Source of the DNA: JBFHIJ01 sp041596515
Lineage (GTDB): Bacteria > Bacteroidota > Ignavibacteria > Kapaibacteriales > UBA2268
Length of the DNA stretch: 64,000 nt
NCBI GenBank assembly: GCA_041596515.1
Contig: JBFHIJ010000008.1
Location: forward strand, 1-64,000
Direction of reading: 5' to 3'
In this document: positions 27,026 to 36,677 of the stretch, piece after piece
How positions within the stretch are numbered: position 1 is the first letter of the stretch
Layout: every line of letters starts with the position of its first letter
Position numbers and translations under genes: made by a program
Notes under the pieces: generated by a model
Databases searched by the model: none
Seen by the model: only the letters and a program-made list of their open reading frames with translations
Told to the model about the DNA's origin: nothing

Positions 27026-28489
27026 TTACTCTACAGCAAATCCAATAGTTCTCTTTTCGCTGCCGTTATCAATTACTAAATAGTAGATACCGGTATTGAG
27101 GTCTTCCACGTTTATTCGCTTTGTGGCGATTGCTTCATTTGGGTCGTAGTCGAAGCTGTTGTCTAAAGTTTTTATTAGTTCACCTGAGTAATTGTATATT
27201 TTAAAGTTTGCTTTATCTTTTGTACTTGGACGCAAGTAAAAGCAAACTTTAGTGTATGAACTAGCTGGGTTCGGTGCAGCTCCGAGCGTAATAATGCTTG
27301 GCATACCTTCAATTACATCTGTCTCGCCAAATGGATCAAAGCATATCACACCTGTATAATAAGATTTTGAATGGTCTCCGTCAGGGTAATAATTGACTCC
27401 AAACCATAATTTTCCATCTTTGCAGGCAGGTAAATGTAGTCCCGTTAATACATAATATGTAGTGTCACTTAATTCAATTTTTGTAAATTCAGTTTCATTA
27501 TCTTTCCTGTAGTATATTGAATATTTAACTGACAATCCGCCTAAATGCTCTTTGTATGTCACGACACGAAAATCATAACCATATTTATTTCCTGTTGAGG
27601 CATACAAGCAATATGGATATTTATCTATGTTGCTCTGCTCTTTTTCTATAATGCTTGGTATCTTGCTTAACTCTTCTTCTAAAGCTATTAGTTTTGTATC
27701 CATATCAAAGGAATAAATCTTCATATTCATTCCTCCTAATAAGATTTTACTGCCTGATTGAAAAGCAGAGGTTACTTCACCAAAATCAGGATCAAGTGCA
27801 TGAATAGAATCTAACATAAAATAGTTGTCATATCCGTTATCATCAAATCGTGCAACTGTACGTGGATATTCTGTAAGATACCAATACGAATCCCGATATG
27901 CTGTAAAACATGTAAAATCTAAATAAGGGAAACCTCCGGTATTCTTAAATTCTTTCAACTCTATTGAAAAATCAGAAGAGTTAAAAATATAGAACCCTCT
28001 ATAAATTATATTGGAATTCTCTTTAAATTCCATAATATGTAATATCCAAATATCGTTCCCCATGTATTCTATGCGTTTAAGGATGGGCTTTGATAAGTCT
28101 TTGATTAGGGTATCTATTTTATAGATAGAATCGTTCCTGACAAATAAGATTTCATTTTCATACCGAGTAATATAGGCATTTTCACTAAACTCAGTAAATG
28201 GTGTTTTAGCATCTGCAAAGCCTTTCCCGGTATCCAATACATTATATTTATAAGAGACCTGCCCATCGCTAAGCTCAGTAATTGGAAATATTGTATCTTT
28301 ACTTATAGGCCGTACCCAGTTGCAGTATGAAGTTTCTATATAGATATTACCTAAAGAGTCATAATCAACATCACCTATATAGGGCATTTTTGTTCTTTCA
28401 CCTAAAATAAGAGGCGTCCCCCACTGTCCTGCAAAAAGATATGCTGATGAAATAAATAGCAATAAAGTATATCTGATTAGCGTTTTCAT
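27026..28489 (-). CDS. Secreted protein with T9SS type A C-terminal sorting domain, probable beta-propeller
   Basis: A signal peptide (1-20, ...SAYLFAG) is followed by about 370 residues of repeated strand pairs (DVDYDSLGNIYIETSY, YITRYENEILFVRNDSIYKID, RTVARFDDNGYDNYFMLDS) suggestive of a beta-propeller. The end is a clear T9SS sorting domain: GAAPNPASSYTKVCFYL, FKIYNYSGELIKTLD, then INVEDLNTGIYYLVIDNGSEKRTIGFAVE. This means export across the outer membrane and possible attachment to the surface. The functional domain is not recognised. A family A repeat lies directly after the stop and a MITE-like element upstream. Confidence 0.88.
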   Translation of the reverse strand: MKTLIRYTLLLFISSAYLFAGQWGTPLILGERTKMPYIGDVDYDSLGNIYIETSYCNWVRPISKDTIFPITELSDGQVSYKYNVLDTGKGFADAKTPFTEFSENAYITRYENEILFVRNDSIYKIDTLIKDLSKPILKRIEYMGNDIWILHIMEFKENSNIIYRGFYIFNSSDFSIELKEFKNTGGFPYLDFTCFTAYRDSYWYLTEYPRTVARFDDNGYDNYFMLDSIHALDPDFGEVTSAFQSGSKILLGGMNMKIYSFDMDTKLIALEEELSKIPSIIEKEQSNIDKYPYCLYASTGNKYGYDFRVVTYKEHLGGLSVKYSIYYRKDNETEFTKIELSDTTYYVLTGLHLPACKDGKLWFGVNYYPDGDHSKSYYTGVICFDPFGETDVIEGMPSIITLGAAPNPASSYTKVCFYLRPSTKDKANFKIYNYSGELIKTLDNSFDYDPNEAIATKRINVEDLNTGIYYLVIDNGSEKRTIGFAVE

Positions 28490-28546
28490 TTGTATATGTC
28501 CTTTGTTGTTTTCAATAAGAGAATTATATTGGGCTTTTAAAAAAAG

Positions 28547-28653
28547 GAGTTTGTCTCAAAAGTCTATCTAAATAATCAGATGGTATTTATTAGTACCAAT
28601 ATTATATTCAATGCCATGAGTATAATTTATTTTAATGCTTTTGAGACAAACCC
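28547..28653. mobile_element. 107-bp MITE-like element with IS-type terminal inverted repeats
   Basis: The ends are 16-base inverted repeats with one mismatch (core GTTTGTCTCAAAAG at 28549-28562, CTTTTGAGACAAAC at 28638-28651). Ends of the GTTTGTCTCAAAA kind are common in DDE-transposase insertion sequences. The 75 bases between are AT-rich and non-coding. No clear target-site duplication is visible. It lies just after the stop of the minus-strand gene 28662-29372, so it could also act as a long hairpin at that transcript's end. Confidence 0.6.
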
Positions 28654-28661
28654 TGCTTATA

Positions 28662-29372
28662 TTATTCTGCACCGCATCGAACAATACATTCTATCTCAAT
28701 TGAATATCCAGGTTCAGGTCTATGTATTATAGAATCCGGGCATTCATCATTAACATCTAAATTTCTTCCAACAAAATTTGAATGTGATTCTAACTCACCT
28801 GTATCCGGATTATTTTTCCAGCAGATTTGATACTGGCTTTCGCAAAATGATTGCTCACTACATTTTTTGTTACCATAAAAAGCTTTGGGCGTTACACTTC
28901 CATCTGGGTTTACTGTATTTAGAGTGTACAAATATACTAAGTCTTTTGAGCTACAACTTGCTGTTTCTAGGCTTACGACGAGAAATCCATTATGGCAAAG
29001 TGCAGGTGACTTATTAACTCTTCCAAGAGCATTCAGAACCATTTGTTTTACATAAGCTCCATACAAGTCCCAGTACCCGTCATTGAAAATATCTCTTACT
29101 TCATCCAAATCACATGGTTCATCAGTAACTACAAAGAGAATATCTTTAACTTTAAATTCTACTAAGTTGCCAAATGAATCATCAAACTTAAAGCAGTATT
29201 CTATATAAACATCAGCACATAAGATATGATCAACAAGAAGTTTTCCTCCGTAAATATATCCATCGTCGCAATCTTCTGAGCCTTGCGCATTAGCATTGTA
29301 ATTTGGGATTGCCAAAAGAATACTTAGTAGCAATGCGAATAGATATGTGTTTTTTTCATCTGTTAGTTCCAC
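28662..29372 (-). CDS. Secreted cysteine-rich protein of unknown family
   Basis: The frame opens with GTG 29372; no in-frame ATG is close. A hydrophobic signal (YLFALLLSILLAIPNYNANAQ) is followed by about 205 residues with many cysteines (SEDCDDG, LCADVYIEYC, EPCDL, LCHNG, ASCSS, KKCSEQSFCESQYQICWKN, DECPD, IECIVRC), likely disulfide-bonded outside the cytoplasm. No family is recognised and no sorting domain is seen. It is followed downstream by the MITE-like element and the T9SS-sorted gene on the same strand. Confidence 0.7.
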   Translation of the reverse strand: MELTDEKNTYLFALLLSILLAIPNYNANAQGSEDCDDGYIYGGKLLVDHILCADVYIEYCFKFDDSFGNLVEFKVKDILFVVTDEPCDLDEVRDIFNDGYWDLYGAYVKQMVLNALGRVNKSPALCHNGFLVVSLETASCSSKDLVYLYTLNTVNPDGSVTPKAFYGNKKCSEQSFCESQYQICWKNNPDTGELESHSNFVGRNLDVNDECPDSIIHRPEPGYSIEIECIVRCGAE

Positions 29373-29625
29373 CTATTTTTTGATTTTATTATACTGTCGC
29401 TATTATTAATACAACAAATCGTGTGCACGTGATTTATATTTATAGCTAATGACAAATTAGCTATTATGATTTATATATGCAAGTTTTATTTTTTTTTTTG
29501 CATTTTCTATTTATATATTATATATACTTGCTATATTCAGTAAGGAGTCAAGACTTTCTGCTTAATTTTAGTTTTATTGTGTTTTAATTGCTAATTCGCT
29601 CAAAAAAAGATAAATTGCAACTATT

Positions 29626-29747
<122 letters not shown>

Positions 29748-29886
29748 TGAAACTCTACGAATTACGTATATTTTACTTTTGCATTGCTGCATTAGTATCA
29801 CTGCGGACTTTATGCTTCATTCCTTTTCGTAACCCATCATCCGAATATTATTTGCCATAATATTATCTATATATATCCGGAAATTG

Positions 29887-30534
29887 ATGATGACTTCTTT
29901 AATGAAATTTGGTGCTGACCACAAAGAACGAATTGAAAATGCAATCCAATCTCTGAAAATGGGAAAGGGGATTTTACTTGTTGATGATGAAAACAGAGAA
30001 AACGAGGGAGATATTATATTTCCTGCGGCAAATATGAATGAAAAAGATATGGCTCTGATGATCAGGGAGTGCAGCGGTATAGTCTGCTTATGCCTTACTG
30101 ATGAAAAATGTCAGTCCTTAGGTCTTCCCCCTATGGTGCAGTGCAATGAAAGCCAAAATCAGACAGCCTTTACTATATCTATAGAAGCCAGAAACGGAGT
30201 TACTACAGGCGTTTCTGCCGCTGACAGGCTTACGACCATTCGCTCAGCTATAACAGAAAATGCAAAGCCGGAAGATTTAGTTCACCCGGGACATGTTTTT
30301 CCACTCAGAGCAAAAAATGATGGTGTATTTGAAAGAAGAGGTCACACCGAAGGCAGCATAGACTTAGTTAGATTAGCAGAATTAGGCGACACAGCTGTGC
30401 TTTGCGAACTAACTAACGAAGACGGCACGATGGCAAGATTACCAGAGATTATCACATTTGCAGATAAACATGACATGCCGGTAGTAACTATAGAAGATAT
30501 TTATCAGTATCGCAAAGATATGGAACAGAGGTAA
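29887..30534 (+). CDS. ribB: 3,4-dihydroxy-2-butanone 4-phosphate synthase
   Basis: Converts ribulose 5-phosphate to the four-carbon riboflavin precursor. Signature blocks: LVDDENRENEGDIIFPA (acidic metal-binding loop), ECSGIVCLCLT, EARNGVTTGVSAADRLTTI, HPGHVFPL and RRGHTEGSIDLVRLAEL. At about 215 residues it is the stand-alone form, without the GTP cyclohydrolase II half of RibBA. I chose ATG 29887 (ATG 29890 also possible) over the TTG at 29884. An FMN riboswitch precedes it, giving feedback by flavin. The methionine-sulfoxide reductase gene follows after three bases. Confidence 0.95.
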   Translation: MMTSLMKFGADHKERIENAIQSLKMGKGILLVDDENRENEGDIIFPAANMNEKDMALMIRECSGIVCLCLTDEKCQSLGLPPMVQCNESQNQTAFTISIEARNGVTTGVSAADRLTTIRSAITENAKPEDLVHPGHVFPLRAKNDGVFERRGHTEGSIDLVRLAELGDTAVLCELTNEDGTMARLPEIITFADKHDMPVVTIEDIYQYRKDMEQR

Positions 30535-30537
30535 AAT

Positions 30538-31014
30538 ATGTATTCAGAATTAATAGCACAAGCAAAGTCAATCTGTAAAGGTGAAACTAATTTTATAGCT
30601 AATGCAGCAAATATTTCAGCTCTAATATACGAAAAGTTTGAAGGTATAAACTGGATAGGCTTCTATATGCACACCAATGGAGAACTTCTATTAGGTCCTT
30701 TTCAGGGAAAAGTTGCTTGCATCCATATTCCTATCGGGAAAGGTGTATGCGGCACATCTGCAGAGAAGTTAGAAACTTTGGTAGTTCCAAATGTACATGA
30801 ATTTGAAGGGCATATAGCCTGCGATTCGGCATCAAACTCTGAAATAGTCGTTCCTCTTGCTAAGTATGGCAAGCTCTATGGCGTATTAGACTGCGACAGT
30901 CCAAAATTCAATAGATTCAGCGAAGAAGAAACAAGACTTTTTACTGTAATTTGCGATATAATAACAGGTGAAAGTAATATGGAGGCTCTTGCCGGCTATT
31001 ACAATATAGATTAG
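30538..31014 (+). CDS. msrC: Free methionine-(R)-sulfoxide reductase (GAF domain)
   Basis: Reduces free methionine R-sulfoxide in the cytoplasm. The GAF fold shows NWIGFYM, LLGPFQGKVACIHIPIGKGVCGTSA, VVPNVHEFEGHIACDSASNSEIVVPL and GVLDCDS. The three catalytic cysteines are C61, C71 and C95, with the same spacing (10 and 24) as the E. coli enzyme. Length 158 is normal. It starts three bases after ribB and so falls under the same FMN riboswitch, an odd pairing because the enzyme is not a flavoprotein. Confidence 0.93.
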   Translation: MYSELIAQAKSICKGETNFIANAANISALIYEKFEGINWIGFYMHTNGELLLGPFQGKVACIHIPIGKGVCGTSAEKLETLVVPNVHEFEGHIACDSASNSEIVVPLAKYGKLYGVLDCDSPKFNRFSEEETRLFTVICDIITGESNMEALAGYYNID

Positions 31015-31251
31015 ATTGTTCCCTGGAAGGGCTTTACAAAAGTATATCATTAACTACAATAGAAACCAATCAAGTAATTGAAACAGTGCCAAGGCGCAAT
31101 CGAAGTGTATTCACTAATTCTGAAAGTAACATACACAAAACATTGCGTCTCTACACTTATAATCATCCACATGCAAACATCTCTATTTTTGCATTTATGT
31201 CCATTAAGCTACAAGATTGGGCAAATCTGTGTTTTTATTTCAATTCACACC

Positions 31252-31285
31252 AAAAAAAAACACTCTAATCTTTCAATCAGAGTGC
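31252..31285 (-). terminator. Intrinsic terminator after the PD40-OmpA gene
   Basis: CACTCT (31261-31266) pairs with AGAGTG (31279-31284); on the minus strand the stem is followed by nine T residues. It lies 27 bases beyond the stop of the 31312-33945 gene. The rest of 31015-31251 shows no gene. Confidence 0.85.
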
Positions 31286-31311
31286 TCTTTTAAATATATT
31301 CGTCTTAAATA

Positions 31312-33945
31312 TTATTTAAGAGGAGTTTTAATCAATACTTGGATAGTACGGTTGTACAAACGACCTTCAGGTAATTCATTTGGATAAAGAGGAGACTCTT
31401 CACCTACACCTGTAGTATTAAGCTCACCGACTTTTTTAGTTTTGCTTTTTATACCTGTAGATACGGTATTGGCACGTTTTTCAGAAAGTCTCTTATTGTG
31501 TTTTTCAAGACCAACTACGTCAGTGTGACCAATTACAGTAACTTTAGATTCAGGAGTTACACGGCTATATACATAATCTTTCAAAATTCTTTCGTTTAAT
31601 GGACCGGCATCAAATCTGTTGAATGGAAACAGAATCAAAGAATACTTTTCATCTGTTGAGTCAGCACCTTGAGAAATAATACGGTCACGAGAGGAAACTT
31701 GTTTTACAGGAATTACAATCGGATCTGATTTACATTCGGCACCGGATTTTGTAGTTACGATAAGCTGAGCAGTAAAGGCTACTTCGTCTTCAGGATATTC
31801 CATGTCAGCATTTTGCCAGTTCCACATGTAATTACCTTCGGTAGTGCCAATATCAGTGAAAGTATTCCATGCTTTACCGTCACGAGTAACTTCCAACCTT
31901 CTTTCTGCCACGATAGCATCTTCGATACCATTTTCAAGTTTAAAGTTCATGAACTCAGGTTGAGGGAAAGTTTTAGGATCAGTTTCAAACACAGGTTTTT
32001 TAACTTCCCATTCGTCAGTAAGAAGCTCAACGCGTCTGTTTTCTTGATCAGCCAAACCTCTATCTTCTTTTACGCGAGTTTTAGAAGCATTAGGAGAGAG
32101 GTTAGTAAATTCTAACTTCATTCTGTCTTCGCTAATTCCCCAAACGTCTCTCAGATAGTTATAAACTAATGTAGCACGGTTTTTAGATAATTCTTTATTG
32201 CCTTTTTCTTTAGGAGATTTGTCGTCATTAGTACCCAATACAGTAATTTTTGCTTCTGGGTGCATATTTAAACGGAAACCATAAATATTCAAAATATGAT
32301 AGTATTTATCTAAAGTCGCACCAGGGATAGTTGTATCACTAAACATTGAGATTTGCGATTTAGTTAAAGTTTTATATCTACTTGGAAGCTCTGCGCTGCC
32401 TTCGTCAAAGAAGACGTAGTTAAGAAGCGGATATAAATCCCAAGAAAGAACTTCAGACATTACAAGACCGCGCCAGTTAGCAAACTCAGGTTGAGTAGCT
32501 TTAATTTGAGCGATATAAGCAGACTCATCTATAATAGATTCTACAACCGGTCTTTGACCTAAAGTAACTTTGGTAGGATAAGTGTCAACTACTTCACCCG
32601 CTTTAGTCTGATCTTGAGTCATAGAAGGTTTTTCAACTCTTTGTACGATTGTTTTAGAACCATATTTAGGATGAGTAGCAGTGATTTCATAATCAATATA
32701 TTTAATAGAATCTCTAGGGTCACCAAATGCTTCGTTAACAACAATCATAGAAAATTCGGAATGAGTTTCGTTCAAGCTGTCTTTGAATATTTTACCAGTA
32801 ATTGGGTTTTTAACAGAAATAAGAGCAGGAATAAATTCATCAGAACATTCATCTGCAACAGTACCAGTCAAAGACACATTTCTAAAGAAAGATGGAACAA
32901 ATGCCATATAGTTATCATAAGCGCCTTGGAAGCCTTTTACATCTTCTCTGTCAGAAGTAAAATAAATGATGTCGCCTGAAGCAGGCATTGTAATAAATCT
33001 ATCTTCGCCTTCAGAGTTAATCGGTTCGCCTAAGTTTCTTGGAGTTGACCACTTTTTAGAAACAGGATCCCACTTAGTCATGTAGAAATCTCTTCCGCCT
33101 TTAGTGTCTTCTCTACCATCTGAAACAAAGAACAAAGTTTGATTATCTGCAGCTATAAACGGTGCTTCATCTGATTCATCAGTATTTAGTTCCGCCATAA
33201 ATTTAGCCGGAAGCCATTCTTCCATATCAAAATCATAATCTGAGTACCATAAATCAGTATATTCTTGTTTATCTTCTTCCGCAGGTCTAGGCCTGTTAGA
33301 AGCAAAATACAAGCGAGATTGATCAGGAGCTATTGAAGGCATAGTTTCAGAATATTTAGTATTAATATTTTTACCAAGATTAACCGGACGAGTCCATTTA
33401 TCGCCTTCGATTCTTGACATATATATATCAAGATAGCCTAATCCATCAGATCTTAGTGCAGCTGTGAAGAACAAAGTCTGGCCATCCGCTGCAATTGAAG
33501 CAACACCTTCATTGAAACCCGTATTAACACCTTGGTTTCCATATTCAGAATTTGGATCAATATTATAAGGTTCAGCAAAAATAGTGTCATTTCTGTGCTT
33601 TTTATTTACAGCCCAAAAATCATGGCTGGGTTCGTCTTTATCAGATACAAAAGGAGTAGATCCCTTCCTGTCAGATACGAAATAGAGTGTCTTTCCATCC
33701 GCACTAATAGTTGGTGCATAGTCAAACCTGTCACTATTTACAGTTGCACCTAAGTTTATAATTCTAATATTTTTATTAGAAAATATATCGCCGGTCTCTT
33801 CTTCACCTTGAGTATTATCTAAAGTAATACAAAAGATATTGGAATTAGATGTAGAATTTTTGGCAGCAGTGGCATTGTTGCTTTGCAAGCCAAATAGAGC
33901 AATCAAAAGAATTGCAAAAACGGAGTTTGTAAATAAACCTCGCAT
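31312..33945 (-). CDS. PD40 beta-propeller protein with two OmpA-like domains (PorE-like envelope anchor)
   Basis: A signal peptide (1-27) is followed by PD40/WD40-like blades (YAPTISADGKTLYFVSDRKG, GVASIAADGQTLFFTAALR, TMPSIAPDQSRLYFASNR, EAPFIAADNQTLFFVSDGRED, DRFITMPASGDIIYFTSDRED). A central beta domain comes next, then an OmpA-like domain around 530-650 (AKITVLGTNDD..., NRATLVYNYLRD, DQENRRVEL) and a second at the end (SKVTVIGHTDVVG, SEKRANTVS, YNRTIQVLI). PD40 plus OmpA is the plan of peptidoglycan-bound T9SS accessory proteins such as PorE, but two OmpA-like domains and no TPR are a difference. AGGA just upstream supports the ATG. It probably forms a transcript of its own. Confidence 0.88.
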   Translation of the reverse strand: MRGLFTNSVFAILLIALFGLQSNNATAAKNSTSNSNIFCITLDNTQGEEETGDIFSNKNIRIINLGATVNSDRFDYAPTISADGKTLYFVSDRKGSTPFVSDKDEPSHDFWAVNKKHRNDTIFAEPYNIDPNSEYGNQGVNTGFNEGVASIAADGQTLFFTAALRSDGLGYLDIYMSRIEGDKWTRPVNLGKNINTKYSETMPSIAPDQSRLYFASNRPRPAEEDKQEYTDLWYSDYDFDMEEWLPAKFMAELNTDESDEAPFIAADNQTLFFVSDGREDTKGGRDFYMTKWDPVSKKWSTPRNLGEPINSEGEDRFITMPASGDIIYFTSDREDVKGFQGAYDNYMAFVPSFFRNVSLTGTVADECSDEFIPALISVKNPITGKIFKDSLNETHSEFSMIVVNEAFGDPRDSIKYIDYEITATHPKYGSKTIVQRVEKPSMTQDQTKAGEVVDTYPTKVTLGQRPVVESIIDESAYIAQIKATQPEFANWRGLVMSEVLSWDLYPLLNYVFFDEGSAELPSRYKTLTKSQISMFSDTTIPGATLDKYYHILNIYGFRLNMHPEAKITVLGTNDDKSPKEKGNKELSKNRATLVYNYLRDVWGISEDRMKLEFTNLSPNASKTRVKEDRGLADQENRRVELLTDEWEVKKPVFETDPKTFPQPEFMNFKLENGIEDAIVAERRLEVTRDGKAWNTFTDIGTTEGNYMWNWQNADMEYPEDEVAFTAQLIVTTKSGAECKSDPIVIPVKQVSSRDRIISQGADSTDEKYSLILFPFNRFDAGPLNERILKDYVYSRVTPESKVTVIGHTDVVGLEKHNKRLSEKRANTVSTGIKSKTKKVGELNTTGVGEESPLYPNELPEGRLYNRTIQVLIKTPLK

Positions 33946-34331
33946 AAGTTCCTACCCATTTTGTTTTTAATGTTAAATTATTATATATGATTATTATAAA
34001 CATTTTAATGGGAATAAGCATAAGGAATTGCTAAAAAAGCATAATACTCTTAGTACAAGATTTTATAAAGAAAGATATCATAAAATGAATTGAGTAACAA
34101 ATTCCCTATCAAACACCCCTAAATCAATAAATGTAAAATTTTACATCTAGCAAATTATAAACTGATTGACATAATTTACATAAATATTTTCAGTAAAAAA
34201 AACAAATAGTAAAATTATCCCAAAGAATTGTTGCAATGAAGAAGTGCAAGCGATTGACACTTGCACTTTATGCTTAATTAATTTATATAATAACTGCTTA
34301 ATAGGCAAGTATTTTATTAAAACTCATCTTT
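33946..34331 (-). terminator. Intergenic region with terminator hairpin (34242-34268) after the 34332-35126 gene
   Basis: 386 bases without a gene. A perfect 9-bp stem, AAGTGCAAG (34242-34250) with CTTGCACTT (34260-34268), lies 64 bases beyond the stop of the minus-strand barrel gene. The T-run on that strand is broken (CTTCTTCATT), so termination may be partial. The rest is AT-rich and presumably holds the promoter of the PD40-OmpA gene. Confidence 0.6.
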
Positions 34332-35126
34332 TTATCTACTTCTATCTTTAAGTGCAATTCTCAATTCAAAATTTATTTTCCAATTATTTACTTTAGAAGC
34401 ATCTCCGTTAGAACTTATTTCTGTAAATGGTAAATAGTATTCAAAAACTGGAGATAGGTAGATGTTTCTCGACAAATGAAAATCAAATCCCAATGCAGTG
34501 GACATAAAAAACTGCAATTTATTGATTCCTATTATTTCTCCATCTTCTACTGTAGCATTTACTGCTTCGATTGTATATTCCATACCCGCAACAGAAATGC
34601 TCTGGTTATCAAGCATCTTGTCATGTTTTATATTATTATTCAGAATATAGGAAATAGGCATACCAATTCTAAAAAACATAAAATTCCAAGGATACATTTT
34701 TACATACGGAGCCGCTGTTATTGCATTTAGAGTAAACTTGCCATCGTGAGAAAATACTACAGGCAACTCAGTCCCCGTGTCCTCGTCAATTTTTATTTCT
34801 GTCTCCTGGAATTTAGAGCTAAAGCTGAAATCATTATAAACAGCCAGGCCTCCTATTCTTATACCTTTCAGGAATTCATACTCATAAAGCATACCTACAG
34901 AAAAAGAGAATCCGGCACCTCCCTTGAATTGGCATTCAGGGCACTGTACATACTGCTCTCCACTTTGAAATGTTTGACCTAAGCCTAAGATAAAACCATA
35001 ATCTCTTTGATTACTTGTATTTTCAAGAGTCAATGGAGAAAGTCTCACATCAACATCTTTTCTATCTTGCCCAAACAATATTCCGCTAAATAATAAAAAA
35101 GATAGTACGATAGACAATAAACGCAT
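34332..35126 (-). CDS. Outer-membrane beta-barrel protein (PorT/OmpW-like size), unknown role
   Basis: A signal peptide (1-19, ...GILFGQ) is followed by about 240 residues of amphipathic strands: DYGFILGLGQTFQSG, GAGFSFSVGMLYEYEFLKGIRIGGLAVYNDF, FRIGMPISYILN, FFMSTALGFDFHLSRNIYLSPVFEYYLPF, then a final NWKINFELRIALKDRSR. A CPEC pair in an early loop (QYVQCPECQF) is notable. The size and strand pattern fit the small eight-stranded barrels common in this phylum, some of which (PorT-like) belong to T9SS. I cannot assign it further. It lies upstream of the PD40-OmpA gene on the same strand. Confidence 0.8.
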   Translation of the reverse strand: MRLLSIVLSFLLFSGILFGQDRKDVDVRLSPLTLENTSNQRDYGFILGLGQTFQSGEQYVQCPECQFKGGAGFSFSVGMLYEYEFLKGIRIGGLAVYNDFSFSSKFQETEIKIDEDTGTELPVVFSHDGKFTLNAITAAPYVKMYPWNFMFFRIGMPISYILNNNIKHDKMLDNQSISVAGMEYTIEAVNATVEDGEIIGINKLQFFMSTALGFDFHLSRNIYLSPVFEYYLPFTEISSNGDASKVNNWKINFELRIALKDRSR

Positions 35127-35234
35127 AATTATTTCCGTTAAGTAATTACTATTATTTTATATAAAAACACTATATTCCATTCAAAATATTTTACATTTGA
35201 AATCCTATTTATAAATATACAAATAACTTCTAAA

Positions 35235-36608
35235 ATGGTTACAACTAACGAGCAAAATATTTCACCAACTAATTTAAAAAAGACTGCCAGGTATAAAGCA
35301 GTTAAGATTTTAAATAGATACGAACGTAGTGATGCTTATATTGATAAACTTTTGAATAATGAACTACGTAGTGGTGGATTAGAGTCAAGGGACAAGGCAT
35401 TACTGACGGAACTGGTTAACGGTATCGTTCGTTGGAAAGCTAAATTAGACTGGATTCTAATAGGCTTTTACCACGGTGAGTATCAAAAGTGTCTAAATAT
35501 TATAAAGAATGCCATGCGGGTTGGTCTTTATCAAATTTTATTTATGGATCGAATTCCAATACCGGCGGCTATCTTCGAATCTGTTGAAATTGTGAAGCAA
35601 ATACAAGGTGAGAAAACTGCTGCTATTGTCAATGGAGTACTAAGAAATATTGCCAGAAATATCCATAATATAAGATATCCCAAAATAGAGGATGATGAAA
35701 CTTATTATTATGCTATACTTCACTCTCACCAAAAATGGATGGTAAAAAGGTGGATGGAGCGTTTTGGTGCTGAAGAAACTGAAAAACTTCTTGAGAGAAA
35801 CAATGAACGTCCTCCTGTATCGGTTAGAGTGAATAAAATCAAGGCTAACGTTGATGACATAAAAGAACTTTTCGATGTGCACGAACTCAGTTATGAAATA
35901 GTTCCGGATTTAGATTGTTCAATCTATGTCTATAACACCAAATTTGATATTACTTCTACTGATTTATATAACACAGGCAAGATTTCTATACAAGATCCGA
36001 GTGCAACTCTTGCTTCTATGCTGACTGGAGCTAAGCCCGGAGATTTTGTTTATGACTTATGTGCTGCACCGGGTGGAAAGTCTTTCTACATAGCGGAAAT
36101 GATGCAAAATCAGGGAAAGATTATTGCTTGCGATAAGTATGAATCTAAACTGCATATTATCAATAAAGGAAAAGAACGCTTAGGTTTTGATATTATCGAA
36201 GCCTTAGAAGCTGATGCTGAAACTTATACCTCAGATGAAAAAGCTGATGTAGTTATCTGCGATGCACCTTGCTCAGGTTTTGGTATCATTTCCAAGAAGC
36301 CTGATATCAAATGGTCTCGAGACCTCGATGAACTGAAAAAAATTGTTAATCTCCAAAAATCAATCTTAAATAACGCAGCTAATTTAGTAAAGCCGGGGGG
36401 AGCTCTTGTGTATTCGACTTGCACTATAGAGCCGGAAGAAAATACCGAAGTGGCAACTTGGTTTTTAGAATCTCATCCTGAATTTGAGCTTGATCCTGCA
36501 GAAAAGTATATCTCCGAAAGATACTGCAAGGATGGAATGCTTCAGACTTATCCGCATATACATGGAATCGACGGTGCTTTCGGTGTGCGATTTATAAAGA
36601 AGAGCTAA
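35235..36608 (+). CDS. rsmB: 16S rRNA (cytosine-967-C5)-methyltransferase
   Basis: Methylates C967 of 16S rRNA using S-adenosylmethionine. The N-terminal about 140 residues are a NusB-like RNA-binding domain (ARYKAVKILNRYERSDAYIDKLL, LTELVNGIVRWKAKLDWIL). The Rossmann methyltransferase part has the SAM motif DLCAAPGGKSFYIAE, with catalytic pair Cys346 in DAPCSGFG and Cys396 in YSTCTIEPEENTEV. Length 457 is typical. It is transcribed alone, divergent from the barrel gene and convergent with the 36678 gene. Confidence 0.95.
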   Translation: MVTTNEQNISPTNLKKTARYKAVKILNRYERSDAYIDKLLNNELRSGGLESRDKALLTELVNGIVRWKAKLDWILIGFYHGEYQKCLNIIKNAMRVGLYQILFMDRIPIPAAIFESVEIVKQIQGEKTAAIVNGVLRNIARNIHNIRYPKIEDDETYYYAILHSHQKWMVKRWMERFGAEETEKLLERNNERPPVSVRVNKIKANVDDIKELFDVHELSYEIVPDLDCSIYVYNTKFDITSTDLYNTGKISIQDPSATLASMLTGAKPGDFVYDLCAAPGGKSFYIAEMMQNQGKIIACDKYESKLHIINKGKERLGFDIIEALEADAETYTSDEKADVVICDAPCSGFGIISKKPDIKWSRDLDELKKIVNLQKSILNNAANLVKPGGALVYSTCTIEPEENTEVATWFLESHPEFELDPAEKYISERYCKDGMLQTYPHIHGIDGAFGVRFIKKS

Positions 36609-36623
36609 TATAATATACTATTT

Positions 36624-36673
36624 CACCCTTAATTCAATTTATTCTGTAAGGATTAGATTTAGGATTGAGGGTG
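36624..36673. terminator. Probable bidirectional terminator between convergent genes
   Basis: CACCCTTAATTC pairs imperfectly with GGATTGAGGGTG across a 26-base loop in the 69-base gap between rsmB and the convergent minus-strand gene. The CACCCT/AGGGTG core is perfect. T-runs are weak. Confidence 0.5.
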
Positions 36674-36677
36674 TTGT

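Noticed and set aside
26759..27079. 106-codon open frame after rocD
   Set aside because: It covers family A copy 2 and runs antisense into the end of the T9SS-sorted gene; frame not kept in copy 1.
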